Assembly (NCBI GenBank): GCA_003151475.1
Contig: PLXQ01000075.1
Location: 1 to 64,000 of the forward strand
Reading direction: 5' to 3'
Origin: Acidimicrobiaceae bacterium
Lineage (GTDB): Bacteria > Actinomycetota > Acidimicrobiia > Acidimicrobiales > UBA8190
DNA length: 64,000 bases
Of the stretch, positions 22,962 to 32,910 are shown piece by piece. Each line of letters begins with the position of its first letter. The stretch's first letter is position 1. The translations under genes were made by a program, and so were the position numbers. Below the pieces are notes generated by a model, which was given only the letters and a program-made list of their open reading frames with translations, was not told the DNA's origin and did not search any database.

Positions 22962-23822
22962 ATGCCGTCGCTCGCCGAACGCCTGGGGCACCCGGCCGAC
23001 GCCAAGCTTCTGATCCTGAACTGCGACGATCTGGGCTTCTGTCACGCCGCCAACGTCGGGGTCTACGACGCTCTGCGCCATGGGCTGGCCACCAGCGCCA
23101 GCCTGATGGTCCCGTGCCCCTGGGCCCGGGGTGCCGCCGCGGGCTACCGGGGCGAGGACGTCGGTGTGCACCTGACGGTGAATGCCGAGCACGATCTCTA
23201 CCGGTGGGGTCCCATCACCCACGCCCCCTCGCTTCTGGACGGCGACGGCGGGTTCCCCCGCACCGTGGCCGACGTCTGGGACCACGCCGATCTCGACGAG
23301 GTCCGCCGCGAATGCCGGGCCCAGATCGAGCGGGCCATCTTGTGGGGATTCGACGTCAGCCACCTCGACGCCCACATGGGGACCATGCAGATCAAGTCGG
23401 AGTTCTTCGACGTCTATCTCGACCTGGCCGTCGAGTTCGGCCTGCCCCTCCGGCTCTCCGGTGCCGGGACAGAGCCGCTGATCGGCTTCCCTTTCCGGGC
23501 CCTCGCCACCGACGTCGGCGTGCTCTTCCCCGACGAGCTCGTCTACATCCCCGGCGTGGGCAGCCGACAGATCCTGCTCGATGCCATCGCCGACATGGGC
23601 CCCGGGGTCACCGAGGCCTACCTGCATCCGGCCGTGGCCAGCCCCGAGCTCGAGGCCATGGCCACCGACTGGGAAGACCGGGTGGACGACCATCGGCTCC
23701 TGGTCGACGACAGGCAACTCTCCGACGCCATCGCCGACGCCGGTATCACCCTGATCGGTTACCGGGAATTACGCGACCTCATGAGGGCGCAAGGAGCCGA
23801 AGCCGCCCTCAGAACTCCGTGA
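22962..23822 (+). CDS. ChbG/YdjC-family carbohydrate deacetylase
   Basis: 286 aa. The metal-binding motif is LNCDDLGFCHAANVG with Asp22-Asp23, followed by VGVHLTVNAEHD with His and HLDAHMGTMQ with His, the usual order in YdjC-like deacetylases that act on chitooligosaccharides or related sugars. GVTEAYLHPAV gives a further His. The substrate cannot be told. The end overlaps the convergent SCP2 gene by 14 bases. Confidence 0.85.
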   Translation: MPSLAERLGHPADAKLLILNCDDLGFCHAANVGVYDALRHGLATSASLMVPCPWARGAAAGYRGEDVGVHLTVNAEHDLYRWGPITHAPSLLDGDGGFPRTVADVWDHADLDEVRRECRAQIERAILWGFDVSHLDAHMGTMQIKSEFFDVYLDLAVEFGLPLRLSGAGTEPLIGFPFRALATDVGVLFPDELVYIPGVGSRQILLDAIADMGPGVTEAYLHPAVASPELEAMATDWEDRVDDHRLLVDDRQLSDAIADAGITLIGYRELRDLMRAQGAEAALRTP

Positions 23823-24195
23823 TGGCGGCGATCTCGGTCTGAAGCTGCTTGTACTCGGGGGCGTTGGTGATGGGGAGCAGGGCCATGACCTTGGCCATGT
23901 TGCCGGTCACCTTGACCTTTCCCTGCATGAAGGCGGCGTTGGCGTCGAGGTCGCCCTTTTGGATCTTCACGGCATCGGCGTAGCCGGTGGTGAGGGTCAC
24001 TTCAGAATCGTCGAGGTGTCCGAGCTGACTCTCGGTCAGCTTGCCGTTCTCGAGGACCCAGTAGTACTCGATGTCACCGTCGGGGCCACCGGTCACCACG
24101 TACTGCATCCGGGCTGAGGCTCCGGCACGCTCGGGCTGCCCTTCGGCCATCTTCCTGCTTTCGTCGAGCCAGTCCTGGGTGAGCCACTTCGACAT
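23809..24195 (-). CDS. SCP2 sterol-binding domain protein
   Basis: 128 aa. The C-terminal half (EVTLTTGYADAVKIQKGDLD, then AAFMQGKVKVTGNMAKVMAL) is the SCP2 lipid-carrier fold with the conserved G-K-K/V-GD pattern. Members bind fatty acyl or sterol ligands. GGAGGAACGAC before the ATG at 24195 decides the start. The tail overlaps the convergent deacetylase gene. Confidence 0.85.
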   Translation of the reverse strand: MSKWLTQDWLDESRKMAEGQPERAGASARMQYVVTGGPDGDIEYYWVLENGKLTESQLGHLDDSEVTLTTGYADAVKIQKGDLDANAAFMQGKVKVTGNMAKVMALLPITNAPEYKQLQTEIAAITEF

Positions 24196-24279
24196 GTCGT
24201 TCCTCCATGGGTCGTCGCTCTCTACACGGCCGCAGTCCGGGCCCGGCGGGCCCACCGGTCGCCACAACGTCACGGCATG

Positions 24280-25170
24280 TTACCGAGCGGCGAGGTCCCG
24301 CACACCGGCGAACAGGTCGTCCTCGACGGCGTTGGCCCCGGTGCCCCCGGCCCCGCCCACCAGGGTGCGAGCCAGGATGTACTCGTCCACGGGATGGACG
24401 GTGCGGGCCACCTCGGGGGGCAGGCCGAACCAGAACGGCGATGTCGGATCGACCTGGGTGGCATGGGCCAGAAGGGCCTCGCGCCGGACATCGCCGTAGC
24501 CCGACACGTCGATCAGGGTCGTGTACTCATTGGTGTTCGACGCCGCTCTCTCCAACCAGGCCGCGTCGAAGGGAGATTCCAGGCCCAGCTCGACGAACTT
24601 CTCGTGCATGGCCACCACCCGGGCCCCGGACCAGCCCACGTAATACAGCTTGAGCGGCGCCCACGGTTCGCCGGCGTCGGGGTAGAGCGAGGGATCAGCG
24701 GCGGCGTCGAAGGCGATGACCGAGATCTCGTGCACCCGCAGGTGGTCGGGATGGGGGTAGCCCTTCTGGTCGTCGCCGTAGGTCACGATGACCTGGGGCC
24801 GTTCACGGCGGATGATGGCCACCAGACGACCCACGGCCTCATCCAGCGGCGCCCGGGCGAAGGATTCGGGCCGGGCGTTGGCCGGCGTGTCGGGCATCCC
24901 TGAGTCCCGGTAGCCGAGCATCACCACTTCGTCGTAGCCGATCACCGACGCGGCGGCGGCCAGCTCGCCCATCCGCACGGCGGACAGGTCGGCTCGCACC
25001 TCGGGCGAGTCGAACGCCGGGTTCAAGATGTCGCCTTCCTCGCCCCCGGTACAGCACACGAGCACCGTCCGCACGCCCTCGGCGTGGTAGCGGGCCACCG
25101 TCCCGGGGCCCTTCGAGGCCTCGTCGTCGGGGTGGGCGTGGACGGTGAGGAGGCACAGCGGCGTGGTCAT
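24280..25170 (-). CDS. mca: Mycothiol S-conjugate amidase
   Basis: 296 aa of the PIG-L deacetylase superfamily. The zinc ligands are His13 and Asp16 in VHAHPDDE and a His in YPHPDHLR. CCTGGEEGDILNPAFDSPEV and MLGYRDSGMPDTPAN are characteristic of Mca rather than the shorter MshB. Mca cleaves mycothiol conjugates to glucosaminyl inositol and mercapturic acids, so it implies mycothiol metabolism. TACCGT lies six bases before the ATG at 25170, which I prefer to the in-frame GTG at 25176. Confidence 0.88.
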   Translation of the reverse strand: MTTPLCLLTVHAHPDDEASKGPGTVARYHAEGVRTVLVCCTGGEEGDILNPAFDSPEVRADLSAVRMGELAAAASVIGYDEVVMLGYRDSGMPDTPANARPESFARAPLDEAVGRLVAIIRRERPQVIVTYGDDQKGYPHPDHLRVHEISVIAFDAAADPSLYPDAGEPWAPLKLYYVGWSGARVVAMHEKFVELGLESPFDAAWLERAASNTNEYTTLIDVSGYGDVRREALLAHATQVDPTSPFWFGLPPEVARTVHPVDEYILARTLVGGAGGTGANAVEDDLFAGVRDLAAR

Positions 25171-25176
25171 ATCCAC

Positions 25177-25182
25177 ACGGTA
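25177..25182 (-). promoter_or_regulatory. Leaderless-type -10 box of mca
   Basis: TACCGT on the coding strand, six bases before the ATG at 25170; the gap contains the alternative GTG. Confidence 0.55.
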
Positions 25183-25382
25183 CCCGGCGGTCGCGACACG
25201 CTCCTCACCTCCCGGGCCGCTCGGCCGGTCACGCGAATGCTGCCTCTACCTGGCACGGGAGCGGCCGGGGCCTACCGCCACCGGGCCGTGGTGCGGCCAA
25301 CGCCTACGCGGGCTCCCCTATGCTCGCGGGTGGCATCTGAGGCACCGAACGGTGGCTCCCACCAGGAAAGGGACGACAAGCA

Positions 25383-26213
25383 ATGGGCATGATGCAGCGC
25401 TTGTTGAACATCTTCCGGGCCAAGGCCAACAAGGTCCTCGACCGGGCGGAGGATCCCCGCGACACGCTCGATCTCTCCTACGAAAAGCAGCTCGAGAACC
25501 TCCAGAAGATCCGGCGCAGCGTGGCCGAGGTGGGCACGGCCCGCAAGCGGATCGAGATCCAGGCCACCCAGCTCGAGCAGCAGGCCACCAAGCTGCAGGA
25601 CCAGGCCCGCCAAGCTCTCGGACAGAACCGTGAGGACCTTGCCCGCGAGGCGCTGTCGCGACGGGCCGCCATCGGCGCCGAGCTGACCGACCTGCACACC
25701 CAGCGCGACCAGATCGGCGACCAGGAGGAGAAGCTGGTCCAGACCGCCCAGCGCCTGCAATCGCAGGTGGCCACTTTCCGGACCCGCAAGGAGACGATGA
25801 AGGCGAGCTACACCGCCGCCCAAGCTCAGGCGAGTATCGGGGAGGCGGCGGCCGGCATCTCACAGTCCATGGGCGACGCCGGCATGACCATTCAGCGGGC
25901 CCAGGACAAGATCGCCAACATGCAGGCCCGGGCCGGAGCCATCGACGAGCTCTTGGCGTCAGGCGCGCTGACCGATCTGAGCTCGAGCACAGACGACATC
26001 CAGGCCCAGCTGGACAAGGTGGCGGGAACGTCACAGGTCGATGCCGAATTGGCCGCCATGAAATCCGAATTGGCCGCCGGCTCGGCCGCCGGTCTCCCGG
26101 CCGGCTCCCCGGCGCCGCCGCCGCCCGCCGTTGCCGCCGCGGTCCCGGCCCCGGCTGATCCTTCGACCGCCCAATCTCCAGGAAGCTCCGATCAACCCGA
26201 GGTAACCATCTGA
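25383..26213 (+). CDS. pspA: PspA/IM30 family phage-shock protein A
   Basis: 276 aa. Predicted almost entirely helical coiled coil from residue 8 to about 215 (KANKVLDRAEDPRDTLDLSY is the typical start), followed by an Ala/Pro-rich tail of about 50 residues that is unusual in length. PspA oligomerises on the inner membrane and buffers envelope stress. GGAAAGGGACG before the ATG is the ribosome binding site. The stop TGA shares a base with the htpX start (TGATG), so pspA-htpX are translationally coupled. Confidence 0.9.
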   Translation: MGMMQRLLNIFRAKANKVLDRAEDPRDTLDLSYEKQLENLQKIRRSVAEVGTARKRIEIQATQLEQQATKLQDQARQALGQNREDLAREALSRRAAIGAELTDLHTQRDQIGDQEEKLVQTAQRLQSQVATFRTRKETMKASYTAAQAQASIGEAAAGISQSMGDAGMTIQRAQDKIANMQARAGAIDELLASGALTDLSSSTDDIQAQLDKVAGTSQVDAELAAMKSELAAGSAAGLPAGSPAPPPPAVAAAVPAPADPSTAQSPGSSDQPEVTI

Positions 26214-27142
26214 TGGCGATTTCCCGCCGCATCCCGCCCGACCGCCAACTCGTTTTCCGGATGTTCCTGACCGGATTCTTCATCGTCCTGCTCTACGGCG
26301 CGGTGATCGGGGTCCTGTTCGCCCTTCACCTGGCCATCGGTCTCATCATCTTCATCGGCGTGGCCTTCGCCTTCGCCCAGTACTGGTTCTCCGACAAGAT
26401 CGCCCTCTGGGGTATGCACGGCCACGTCGTCACGGCCGAGCAGGAACCCGAGCTCCACGGGATCATCGACCGCTTGTGCGCCCTGGCCGACATGAAGAAG
26501 CCCCGCGTGGCCATCGCCGAGGTCGACATGCCCAACGCCTTCGCCACGGGACGCAACCCCAATAACGCCGTGGTCTGCGCCACGCGCGGCATCATGCGAC
26601 GTCTCGAAGAACCTGAGCTCGAGGCCGTCCTGGCCCACGAGTTGTCCCATGTGGCGCACCGCGACGTGGCCGTCATGACCATCGCCAGTTTCCTGGGAAT
26701 GATCGCCGGCCTCCTCACGCGCGTCTTGTTCTACTCCGAGATCTTCGGGGGCTTCGGTGGCGGGAACAACAACAACCAGGGCGGCCAACAGACCGCACTG
26801 CTCGAGATGGGCGTCCTCGTGGTCTCCGCCGTCGTCTACGCCATTAGCTTCGTGCTCACCATGGCCTTGTCCCGCTATCGCGAGCTTGCCGCCGACCGCT
26901 CGGGGGCCATCCTGATCGGACGCCCTTCGCTCCTCGCCTCTGCTCTCATCAAGGTGACGGGTGAAATCAGTCGGATCCCCACGCGTGACCTGCGGTCGGC
27001 GGAACACTTCAACGCCTTCTACTTCTCCCCCGCCATCGCCAGCGGAGCGAGCTTGTCGTCGCTGTTCTCCACCCACCCGCCCCTGCAGAAGCGCCTCGAC
27101 GCACTGGCCAAGCTCGAGGCCGAGATGAACCAAACCCCGTGA
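26213..27142 (+). CDS. htpX: Zinc metalloprotease HtpX
   Basis: 309 aa M48 membrane protease. Two N-terminal helices (LTGFFIVLLYGAVIGVLFAL and a second one to residue 60), the catalytic HELSH at 142-146, two further helices around residues 155-210 and the third zinc ligand Glu in RYRELAADRSGA. It degrades damaged membrane proteins. A GGGNNNNQGG loop lies between the inner helices. The start overlaps pspA by one base, and pspAB follows 28 bases later. Confidence 0.92.
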   Translation: MAISRRIPPDRQLVFRMFLTGFFIVLLYGAVIGVLFALHLAIGLIIFIGVAFAFAQYWFSDKIALWGMHGHVVTAEQEPELHGIIDRLCALADMKKPRVAIAEVDMPNAFATGRNPNNAVVCATRGIMRRLEEPELEAVLAHELSHVAHRDVAVMTIASFLGMIAGLLTRVLFYSEIFGGFGGGNNNNQGGQQTALLEMGVLVVSAVVYAISFVLTMALSRYRELAADRSGAILIGRPSLLASALIKVTGEISRIPTRDLRSAEHFNAFYFSPAIASGASLSSLFSTHPPLQKRLDALAKLEAEMNQTP

Positions 27143-27170
27143 ACGAACTCCTCACCGCCCCCACCCGCTG

Positions 27171-27962
27171 ATGCGCATCTTCGACACCCTGCTCGGGCGG
27201 ACGAAGCCCGTCCGGGCCAACCTCGACGCCCTCTTCGCACTGCCCTCAGCCGCCGTCACCCTGCAGATCAGTGCCGGCCTGGTGTCGACGCGTAAGGCCG
27301 GCGTCTGCTTCAAACCCCCGGCCGGTCAGAACTTCACCGATATGCAGAACGAGCTGGAGAAGCTCCTGGAGCTCGGCGACGCCACCGGTACCGGTACCGG
27401 CACCGGTACAACGGCGCCGGCCACGTCCGACCCTGCGTCCGCCGCATCCGCCGGCCCGGCCACCGTGGCCGACGCCCCCGCAGCCCCTGCCGCCGCAGCC
27501 CCTGCCGCCGCGACCCCTGCAGCCACTGCAGCCCCTGCAGCCGCCACGGCACCGTCGACGACGAGCACGCTGACGGTCCGTCACGTCGGGGACCGGTTCG
27601 GGTACCGCTGGATCCTCGTCGAAGGGGGCGACATCGACGATCTGGTCACCCGGGTGCACATGGTGCACTCCTCTTTGGAAGACGCTGGATGGAGCCCCCA
27701 GCTGCTGTGCTCGGTCTTCGGCTTCGAGCCGGCCGGTCCGGCGGGAGCAGGGGACACCGTCGGCGCCTCCGACGCCGTGAACCAACCCGTCTTCCTTGTC
27801 TACCTGGCCAAGCAGGGCACGTTCTACCCCTTTGCGCCGACGGGCAGCGAACAGCGCGATACCGAGCTCGAGTTGCGTCTCCGCGGCATCTTGGGCACCG
27901 ACCTGCCCGTCGAATCGGATCTGAGCCGCTGGTTTCCCATCTGGGACCTCCCCATCGCCTGA
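27171..27962 (+). CDS. pspAB: PspA-associated protein PspAB with an Ala/Pro-rich insertion
   Basis: 263 aa. The first 70 residues (FDTLLGRTKPVRANLDALFA, AGVCFKPPAGQNF) and the second half (RFGYRWILVEGGDIDDLVTR, CSVFGF, FLVYLAKQGTFYPFAP, ELRLRGILGTDLPVE) match PspAB of actinobacteria. The family is usually found with PspA and HtpX, as here. Between them, residues 73-130 are a low-complexity Gly-Thr then Ala-Pro stretch encoded by 6- and 15-bp tandem repeats. It is likely a disordered insertion. Function: unknown, linked to the PspA membrane-stress system. Confidence 0.8.
   Translation: MRIFDTLLGRTKPVRANLDALFALPSAAVTLQISAGLVSTRKAGVCFKPPAGQNFTDMQNELEKLLELGDATGTGTGTGTTAPATSDPASAASAGPATVADAPAAPAAAAPAAATPAATAAPAAATAPSTTSTLTVRHVGDRFGYRWILVEGGDIDDLVTRVHMVHSSLEDAGWSPQLLCSVFGFEPAGPAGAGDTVGASDAVNQPVFLVYLAKQGTFYPFAPTGSEQRDTELELRLRGILGTDLPVESDLSRWFPIWDLPIA
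27384..27545 (+). repeat. Coding tandem repeats inside pspAB
   Basis: GGTACC/GGCACC hexamers (27386-27410) are followed by 15-bp GCAGCCCCTGCCGCC units (27480-27545). They encode the Gly-Thr and Ala-Pro stretches. Confidence 0.75.
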
Positions 27963-27964
27963 CC

Positions 27965-27997
27965 GGCGACGACAACTACTCGGCTGGCGACGACAAC
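27965..27997. repeat. 12-bp direct repeat at a gene end
   Basis: GGCGACGACAAC at 27965-27976 and 27986-27997 (21-base period). It covers the stop codon of the minus-strand DUF6687-like gene in a gap of 13 bases between convergent genes. Confidence 0.6.
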
Positions 27998-29052
27998 GAA
28001 CGGTCGGAGTAGGGATCCCAGGCCGGCGGGCCTTGATCCAGGGTGTGAAGCTGCCCACGGACCATCTCGACGAATTGCTCGGGGTCGATGGTGCTCGTGG
28101 CGTCGTCACCCACGAGATGAAGCGCTCCGGTGATGGACCGCGCTCCATCGAAGGTCCACTGCGCCGCGTGCTTCTCCGCCGCCGTGAGGTCGAATGCCAG
28201 CCGGTCCAGGTCGACGCGCAGGCGGGGACGACGGGTGGCCAGGCGCACCCAGGACTCGTAGCGGTAGCGCAGCTCCATCGCGCCGCCGGCCACGGTCGCC
28301 ACCCTCAGGCGGTCAGTGGCGCTGTGCACTGCGGCCCGGTGAAGCGATGCGCCCTCCCACGACGTCGGCGCTGTGTCGAACTGCGGGTCCACGCGCACCA
28401 CGGCCAGATCCTGATCGGCGAACTCCTCGATCGAGGCCCCTCCCTCGGTCAGCGCGCGCACCGACGATTCGTAGGCGGCAAACTCATCGCCCCACAGCGA
28501 TTCGAATCCTTCGGGATGGGCGGCGAGATCGAAGAGCACGTCCAGCGCCCGCTGGGCCAGGACCCCGCAGTAGGCGAAGGCGCCCGCCGGTCGCGCTGAC
28601 GGCGCCACCGTGCAACCGCTTCCGCGTTCGCTGTCGTCCAGCGCATTCAGGGCGAAGGCGACGAGGGCGGCGGAGTGGTCGGTCACGACATCGAAGTCGC
28701 CCACCCGGGCCGCCTCCACCAGCAGCGGCCCGTGCTCGGCGTCGAGCCCATCGAGCACCAAAAGCGCCAGGGCCACCAGGCCGTCGGCGTCATAGTGATC
28801 GATCGACGCCACCCGAGGCTCGGCGGGGATGGCGTGGCGATGGGCGAGAGCGTTTCGGGCGATTTCGGCCGAGAGATCGGCGGCGAAGGCCGGCGGTGTC
28901 GGTGTGCCCGGCCAATGAGAAAGGGTGTAGGCGGTCCCCGGTCGCTGCGCCCCGTCCACGATCACGTGGGCCTCGCCGGCCAGGAGATGGGCCGGAACAT
29001 ACCGGAAGGGCGGCCCCGTCGGCCGCCGATCTCTATGGAGCCGGCGTATCAA
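27976..29052 (-). CDS. DUF6687-like protein with a DHH-type motif
   Basis: 358 aa. LSHWPGTPTPPAFAADLSAE and, near residue 85, ASIDHYDADGLVALALLV resemble the first metal-binding motif of DHH phosphoesterases, and this order recalls actinobacterial DUF6687 proteins. The later DHH motif itself (D-H-H) is not obvious. A nucleic acid or nucleotide phosphoesterase is possible but unproven. The only initiation codon before the conserved part is TTG at 29052. The last codons fall into a short direct repeat. Confidence 0.6.
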   Translation of the reverse strand: MIRRLHRDRRPTGPPFRYVPAHLLAGEAHVIVDGAQRPGTAYTLSHWPGTPTPPAFAADLSAEIARNALAHRHAIPAEPRVASIDHYDADGLVALALLVLDGLDAEHGPLLVEAARVGDFDVVTDHSAALVAFALNALDDSERGSGCTVAPSARPAGAFAYCGVLAQRALDVLFDLAAHPEGFESLWGDEFAAYESSVRALTEGGASIEEFADQDLAVVRVDPQFDTAPTSWEGASLHRAAVHSATDRLRVATVAGGAMELRYRYESWVRLATRRPRLRVDLDRLAFDLTAAEKHAAQWTFDGARSITGALHLVGDDATSTIDPEQFVEMVRGQLHTLDQGPPAWDPYSDRSLSSPAE

Positions 29053-29079
29053 AGTCTCTCGCCACTGAAGCGGGAACGG

Positions 29080-29370
29080 CTAACTCGACTCGTTGGGCAG
29101 GTCGTCGATGCGACGAGCCAGCTCCAGGTCGGCTTGGGTGAGACCACCCTCGGAGTGTGAGGTCAGGCGCAGCGTCACCCGGTTCCAACGGATATCGATG
29201 TCGGGATGGTGGTCCACCTTTTCGGCCAGAGCTCCCACGGCGTTCACGTAGGCCAGGGCGTCGGAAAAGACGTGGCCGGTGTGGACCTTCACCAGCTCGG
29301 CGCCTTCGCGCGTCCACTTCATACCCTGTGATAAAGCGGCGTCCACGGTGCTCGGATCAAGAACGGCCAT
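29080..29370 (-). CDS. 4a-hydroxytetrahydrobiopterin dehydratase (PCD/DCoH)
   Basis: 96 aa, the full family length. The active-site motif is KVDHHPDIDIRWNRVTLRLT with two His, and SHSEGGLTQADLELARRID is the typical C-terminus. It dehydrates 4a-carbinolamine pterins in aromatic amino acid hydroxylation; in bacteria without hydroxylases its role is unclear. TAGCCT is six bases before the ATG. Confidence 0.9.
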   Translation of the reverse strand: MAVLDPSTVDAALSQGMKWTREGAELVKVHTGHVFSDALAYVNAVGALAEKVDHHPDIDIRWNRVTLRLTSHSEGGLTQADLELARRIDDLPNESS

Positions 29371-29376
29371 GCCGTC

Positions 29377-29382
29377 AGGCTA
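29377..29382 (-). promoter_or_regulatory. Leaderless-type -10 box of the PCD gene
   Basis: TAGCCT on the coding strand, six bases before the ATG at 29370. Confidence 0.55.
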
Positions 29383-29418
29383 ACGGCCGGCGGCGGCGCG
29401 GACAGACCCGAGAAAGGG

Positions 29419-30807
<1,389 letters not shown>

Positions 30808-30913
30808 CGGGTTGCCTTTCTTCTCTTGCGGGAGCTTCTCTTCTGGGGGATCCGGGGGGCCCAATTACGGCCGACCGGCTAGCTACGAATTCTCCGAATT
30901 GGCGTGCCCGACG

Positions 30914-31225
30914 TTATCGCCACTCCACATGGGCCCTGATGGCCTGGCCGTCGTCGGTCAGCCAACTCTTACCCCGGGCGAACTCGAGCATGGCGGCGAA
31001 GTCCGCCTCCCAGCTCGGGCCAACGGCCCCCGAGGCCAGCCGGCGCACGGCGTCCACGTCCATCAGGACCTCGTCTCCTTCGCTCCGGCCGACGCCGGCC
31101 CCGATGAGCACCTTGTCGAGGGCGTCGTTGTCGGCGGTGCCCGTGACGACGACGTCGAATCGTTGACAGTCCCCCGGCTCGGTCAGCGCCACGTCCGATG
31201 TCGCCAGATCGACGGTCACATGCAT
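30914..31225 (-). CDS. Conserved hypothetical protein
   Basis: 103 aa, not recognised. It begins MHVTVDLATSDVAL, has a QRFDVVVTGTADNDALDKVL segment and ends in AHVEW. The alternation of polar and hydrophobic residues suggests an alpha/beta fold without signal peptide or membrane helix. Codon use is like the neighbours. It lies between fumC and an oxidoreductase on the same strand. Confidence 0.5.
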   Translation of the reverse strand: MHVTVDLATSDVALTEPGDCQRFDVVVTGTADNDALDKVLIGAGVGRSEGDEVLMDVDAVRRLASGAVGPSWEADFAAMLEFARGKSWLTDDGQAIRAHVEWR

Positions 31226-31240
31226 GGGCCACCCTGGATC

Positions 31241-31300
31241 ATCGGCCGCCCGCCGGTCATCGGATCATCCTGAACGATCGGCCGCCCGCCGGTCATCGGA
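31241..31300. repeat. 24-bp direct repeat with a 36-base period
   Basis: ATCGGCCGCCCGCCGGTCAT followed by CGGA occurs at 31241-31264 and 31277-31300, identical. It fills the gap between an oxidoreductase stop (31310) and the start of the next gene (31225). Confidence 0.85.
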
Positions 31301-31309
31301 CCACGAGCT

Positions 31310-32302
31310 TCAGGACCGTGGGGGAAGAGCACCGAAGGCGCCGGTGAGGGTCTCACCGGCCAGGCGGACCGTATCGAGGTCCCGAACATCGGGGATGTTG
31401 AACACGACACCGTCGAGTCCGGCGTCGTAAAGGGCGGCCACCTGCTCGACCACGGCGTCGGGATCGCCGGCTGTCACCATGGCCCGGGCCATGGTCTCGT
31501 CCATGCCCCGGGTGGCTCTGAACTCCTCCACTTTGGCGTCGGCCTCTTTCGCCGTGGCCGCAATGATCAGAGTACCGAGCCGGGTTTTTGTGATGGTGCC
31601 CGGGTCACGGTGCACGTCGTCACAGTGGCGGGCCAGCACCTCGAGCTTGTGGCGGATCGTGGCGGCGTCGCCGAAGAGGTTGCAGGCGTCGGCCCGCTCG
31701 GCCACCAGGCGCAGCGTCCTGCGCTCTCCGCTCCCACCGATCAGGATGGGTGGCCCACCGCGCTGCACGGGGCGCGGGCGGTTCATGGCTCCGGCGATGC
31801 GATAATACCGGCCTTCGAAGCTGGGCGCATCCTCGGTGAACATCGATCGGCAGATGACGAGGGCCTCCTCGAGACGATCGAAGCGCTCCGACAGGGGCGG
31901 GAAATCGAATCCCAGGGCGTCGTGCTCGGCCTGAAACCAGGCTGCCCCGATACCGAGGACGGCCCGCCCGCCGGACAGGACGTCGAGGGTCGTCACCTCC
32001 TTGGCCAAAAGAGCGGGGTTCCGGTAGGTGACGCCCGTGACCATGGCGCCCAGCCGGACACGACTGGTGCGGGCGGCCAGGCCGCCGAGGAGCGTGTAAG
32101 CCTCGAACATCGGCTCATCGGTCTCACCGATCAGCGGGATCTGAAAGAGATGGTCCATGACCCAGATGGAATCGAATCCGGCGGCCTCGGCCGTGGTGGC
32201 GATCGACACCACCTCTTCGAAGAGACCCGGGCTGTCGGGGCCGTCGGTGTCGCCGTAGGTGAAGCTCGGGATCTGGAGGCCGAGTCGCGTGAATGCCGTC
32301 AT
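31310..32302 (-). CDS. LLM-class F420-type oxidoreductase
   Basis: 330 aa luciferase-like enzyme of the TIGR03560 type. AEAAGFDSIWVMDHLFQIPL, RVRLGAMVTGVTYRNPALLA, SGGRAVLGIGAAWFQAEHDA and PPILIGGSGERRTLRLVAE are characteristic. The substrate is unknown. A TAATCT box lies nine bases before the ATG, so the leader would be two or three bases. Fourth family member in this window. Confidence 0.87.
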   Translation of the reverse strand: MTAFTRLGLQIPSFTYGDTDGPDSPGLFEEVVSIATTAEAAGFDSIWVMDHLFQIPLIGETDEPMFEAYTLLGGLAARTSRVRLGAMVTGVTYRNPALLAKEVTTLDVLSGGRAVLGIGAAWFQAEHDALGFDFPPLSERFDRLEEALVICRSMFTEDAPSFEGRYYRIAGAMNRPRPVQRGGPPILIGGSGERRTLRLVAERADACNLFGDAATIRHKLEVLARHCDDVHRDPGTITKTRLGTLIIAATAKEADAKVEEFRATRGMDETMARAMVTAGDPDAVVEQVAALYDAGLDGVVFNIPDVRDLDTVRLAGETLTGAFGALPPRS

Positions 32303-32311
32303 CAGAGCGGG

Positions 32312-32317
32312 AGATTA
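32312..32317 (-). promoter_or_regulatory. Putative -10 box of the 31310-32302 oxidoreductase
   Basis: TAATCT on the coding strand, nine bases before the ATG at 32302; near-leaderless. Confidence 0.4.
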
Positions 32318-32375
32318 CCCTCCCGGGCCGTGACGAAACGGGGGCTCCGGTCCTGCACCGATCCCCTTCCCGGCG

Positions 32376-32765
32376 TCACGCCGAGGGCTCCAGTCGGGAC
32401 AGGAAGGTCCTCGCGCTCTCTACCTTCACCCCGAGCCGTCTGACCCGGTCCACCAGGCCCCGGTCGGAGGTGACGACGACGGTGTCCTCGGGGTCATCGA
32501 GCGACCCGACCATCTCGACGATGGCGTCGTCGGCGGCATTCGGCCCCCCGGGGGCAAAGGCGACTCTGACCCCGATATCTGACGCCCGGTCGGTCTCGTC
32601 GGTGGTGGAGCGGCCATCGAAGACCACGGTGACCTCCCCCAAATCGCCCGCCAAGGGGGCCACCTGCTCGACCAGACGCCTCCGGGCGGCGGGGCGATCG
32701 CGCCACCACCCGTCGGGCCGGGTCCCGATGACGTTCATCCCGTCGACGATGTAATGCACGACCAC
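32376..32765 (-). CDS. NYN-domain (YacP-like, DUF901) protein
   Basis: About 129 aa. The PIN-like NYN fold is shown by YIVDGMNVIG with its first Asp, VTVVFDGR with a second acidic residue, and DTVVVTSDRGLVDRVRRLGV with the third. Such proteins are ribonucleases or RNA-binding proteins. Start is one of two GTG codons (32765 or 32759) just before the first strand; the longer frame toward 33023 overlaps the upstream ftsH region and is not conserved. Confidence 0.75.
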   Translation of the reverse strand: MVVHYIVDGMNVIGTRPDGWWRDRPAARRRLVEQVAPLAGDLGEVTVVFDGRSTTDETDRASDIGVRVAFAPGGPNAADDAIVEMVGSLDDPEDTVVVTSDRGLVDRVRRLGVKVESARTFLSRLEPSA

Positions 32766-32910
32766 AGCCTGTCCCAGGAGCCCGGCGGGAACCTTATTGG
32801 GGGACATTTGATCCTTGGTTGCGGGGGTCGTGACTTCGGACCCCCACAGTGGCCTCACCGTCGAGAACGAACACAGCTGGCCCCCGGCCGGTGGAAGGGA
32901 AACCCCCCAA

